Shown piece after piece: positions 31,454 through 33,243 of a stretch of 33,243 nucleotides of DNA. The stretch covers positions 1 to 33,243 of the IMG/VR virus record IMGVR_UViG_3300010885_061961; one strand, 5' to 3'. How positions within the stretch are numbered: position 1 is the first letter of the stretch; every line of letters begins with the position of its first letter. The stretch is from a virus. The notes under the pieces are model-generated. The model had not been told where the DNA came from. It made no database searches and was given only the letters and a program-made list of their open reading frames with translations. Both the position numbers and the translations under genes were made by a program.

Positions 31454-33243
31454 ATGTCAGCATATAAGAGATTAAATAATTCAGATGTAATATTATTACC
31501 TTACGTAGCAAATAAATTATGGGAGTATAACTCTTGTAGTTTAAGTGGTAGTGGGGTGTATGTATTTACGGGTAAAAAAATGTCAGGCAGTTTTGATCCT
31601 AGTAATGAATTAAAATTTAATGGAAGATATGAAAGACTTGTTTATGATTCTATCAATCACTTATATTATCAAGAGTATTCAGGTTCATTATTGGACAATC
31701 ACTCAAATTTAGCAGGAACTAGATACTCTAGTTCAACTAATATAAGACCATCAGCGTCTTATCATGACTACACTAAGGTGGGGTACATGTTTAAGGATTT
31801 TCCCGAATCATACGGTTCGGAGATAAAAGTAATATCTATATCTAAAGATTTAGCAGGATCGGCAGTACATCCCGGATCAATCAACATATCATCATCAACT
31901 TACCAAATAACTGATGATAGAAAAGGTAATCTGTACGACAATAGCGGTAGTTTTGTGGGAAATATGTTTTATCCTCACGGTATTCTAATAATAACTAATC
32001 AGGATTATCAAAATGCTTTCCCTATTCCACCATACGCTAAAGACGATTATGTTGAGTTTAAACAAACAAATAATTATAAAAGAGTATACCCTTTACAAAA
32101 TGATGATGCAAAATCTTGGAATAAAGTTAATAGTTCTATAATTTTATCAGGATCAGATGCCTCATATTTTACTAATAATTTTGATGGTTCTCTAACTTTC
32201 AACTACAATCAGCCTGGTATATATAATACTAGTTATAGATATAGTAGCACGTCTCCTAATGGAGATTGTTCTCTTCCTTCAAATTATGCTAAAATAGTTG
32301 TTAAGATAATAGAATATTCTTGTAATTTCTCAATAAGTGTAGAGGATGTTACTCCTGATGTAACACCATCTCCCACGCCTACTAGTACTGTTACTCCTAC
32401 AGTCACAATTACACCCACACCAACAAGAACTCCAACTGTTACTCCAACAGTAACACCTACTATAACACCTACAGCTACAAACACACCTACTGTAACACCA
32501 ACTAACACACCAACTAATACGCCTACGGGAACTCCATATCCTACAGTAACACCAACAAAAACACCTACTAGAACGCCTACAAATACACCTACTGTAACAC
32601 CTTCAACAACAGTTGGATTTGTTCCGTCGGCTACACCTACTAACACACCAACTAATACTGCAACACCGAGTATAACTCCGAGTATCACTCTGACTAATAC
32701 CCCCACAATAACACCGAGTATTACTCCTAGTATAACTCCAACTACAACACCTAGTATAACACCGAGTATTACGCCTAGTATAACTCCTAGTATAACGCTT
32801 AGCGTAACCCCGACTATTACTCAAACACCAACTGTTACTCCAACAGCAACACCTACTATAACACCAACTGTTACTCCAAGTATAACATTAACTGCTACTC
32901 CTACAATAACACCAACTGTTACTCCAACAGCAACACCTACTATAACACCAACTGTTACTCCAAGTATAACATTAACTAGAACACCTACTATAACACCAAC
33001 TGTTACTCCAAGTATAACATTAACTAGAACACCTACTATAACACCGAGTATCACACCAAGTATAACACCAAGTATAACACCGAGTATAACGCCTAGTGTA
33101 ACACCTACAATCACAGTAACACCAAGTATAGGATCATCACCAACGCCTACTCCAACCGTTACTCCGACAATTACAGTAACACCAAGTATAACGCCAAGTA
33201 TAACCCCAAGTACTACTCCGACTATTACTCCAAGTATTACTCC
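31454..33243 (+). CDS. Partial virion protein with Thr/Ser-Pro repeat stalk
   Basis: An open frame from the ATG at 31454 to the end of the window (596 codons, no stop), so the gene continues. It begins [20 protein letters not shown]; the first 290 residues are a beta-rich globular part with similarities in style to the preceding structural proteins (YLNY/SGS-rich). From about residue 297 (near 32341) it becomes almost pure Thr-Pro repeats of four residues (V/I-T-P-T/S; also NTPT, RTPT), a low-complexity extended stalk. Two Cys residues (SSCSL-like NGDCSLPSN and EYSCNFS) lie just before the repeats. Such PT-rich stretches usually act as linkers between domains, so a receptor-binding or carbohydrate-related domain may follow beyond the window. 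Confidence 0.8.
   Translation, partial: MSAYKRLNNSDVILLPYVANKLWEYNSCSLSGSGVYVFTGKKMSGSFDPSNELKFNGRYERLVYDSINHLYYQEYSGSLLDNHSNLAGTRYSSSTNIRPSASYHDYTKVGYMFKDFPESYGSEIKVISISKDLAGSAVHPGSINISSSTYQITDDRKGNLYDNSGSFVGNMFYPHGILIITNQDYQNAFPIPPYAKDDYVEFKQTNNYKRVYPLQNDDAKSWNKVNSSIILSGSDASYFTNNFDGSLTFNYNQPGIYNTSYRYSSTSPNGDCSLPSNYAKIVVKIIEYSCNFSISVEDVTPDVTPSPTPTSTVTPTVTITPTPTRTPTVTPTVTPTITPTATNTPTVTPTNTPTNTPTGTPYPTVTPTKTPTRTPTNTPTVTPSTTVGFVPSATPTNTPTNTATPSITPSITLTNTPTITPSITPSITPTTTPSITPSITPSITPSITLSVTPTITQTPTVTPTATPTITPTVTPSITLTATPTITPTVTPTATPTITPTVTPSITLTRTPTITPTVTPSITLTRTPTITPSITPSITPSITPSITPSVTPTITVTPSIGSSPTPTPTVTPTITVTPSITPSITPSTTPTITPSIT
32341..33243 (+). repeat. 12-nt coding repeat array (x-Thr-Pro-Thr/Ser)
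   Basis: Imperfect tandem 12-nt units of the form ACACC(A/T/G)A(G/C)TATAAC or similar, each encoding four residues with Thr-Pro. Larger identical blocks are nested inside it: a block starting ACACCAACTGTTACTCCAAC near 32825 recurs near 32909, and one ending CCAAGTATAACATTAACT occurs three times between 32870 and 33025. The array reaches the end of the window. Confidence 0.85.

Noticed and set aside
32284-33114. Minus-strand open frames rich in Gly and Val (GVTVGVLVG-type)
   Set aside because: They are the antisense reading of the Thr-Pro repeat array; the plus frame continues from a globular domain with a good start, so the plus frame is the gene.

Overview
The window looks like part of the genome of a large contractile-tailed (T4-like, myovirus-type) bacteriophage whose host is probably a member of the Bacteroidota. 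Evidence for a phage: a run of plus-strand genes carrying a gp55-like late sigma factor, a baseplate hub with a lytic transglycosylase, gp25- and gp6/J-like baseplate wedge proteins, an M15 peptidase endolysin, and large tail and fibre proteins. Evidence for the host: AT-rich genes, A-rich translation starts without Shine-Dalgarno sequences, and minus-strand promoter-like boxes matching TAnnTTTG, the Bacteroidota -7 element. The host assignment is an inference.

Left edge (1-2700): about 1.3 kb without open frames is visibly richer in G+C than its surroundings and dense in hairpins. Several have minus-strand GAAA or C(UUCG)G tetraloops, so it is a candidate giant structured RNA. It also holds a perfect 16-bp palindrome matching the chromosomal parS consensus. 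Next to it lies an unrecognised gene (1389-2072) enclosed by a 27-bp inverted repeat, with two promoter-like tandem repeats upstream.

Region 2758-8076 (plus): a cluster of three paralogous HExxH proteins (putative zinc proteases), a flavodoxin-fold protein and a stand-alone leucine-rich-repeat-like protein. The HExxH genes carry this tail fused, absent, or split off by a frameshift. These proteins, and two encoded at 9605-11943 on the other strand, start with the same type of short leader (M-K-L/F-x-x-I/L-L, followed within about 15 residues by an L/I/V-x-E site in most). It resembles the capsid-targeting sequence removed by T4-type prohead protease gp21. I infer that these proteins are packaged in the head and perhaps injected with the DNA.

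Region 8087-13763 (minus): two gene blocks. One has a thioredoxin, a small membrane protein, an acidic protein and an MmcB-like nuclease-fold protein. The other has a small helical protein, a YadA-head-like fibre, a DUF5872-type basic protein and a 498-residue protein that may be two leader-bearing proteins joined.

Region 14251-33243 (plus): HD-domain protein, membrane-anchored coiled coil, late sigma factor, then the baseplate and tail module, ending in an open frame of Thr/Ser-Pro repeats that leaves the window. A motif, ATATTTATA, lies shortly upstream of the first gene of most transcription blocks and may be the late promoter read by the gp55-like factor.
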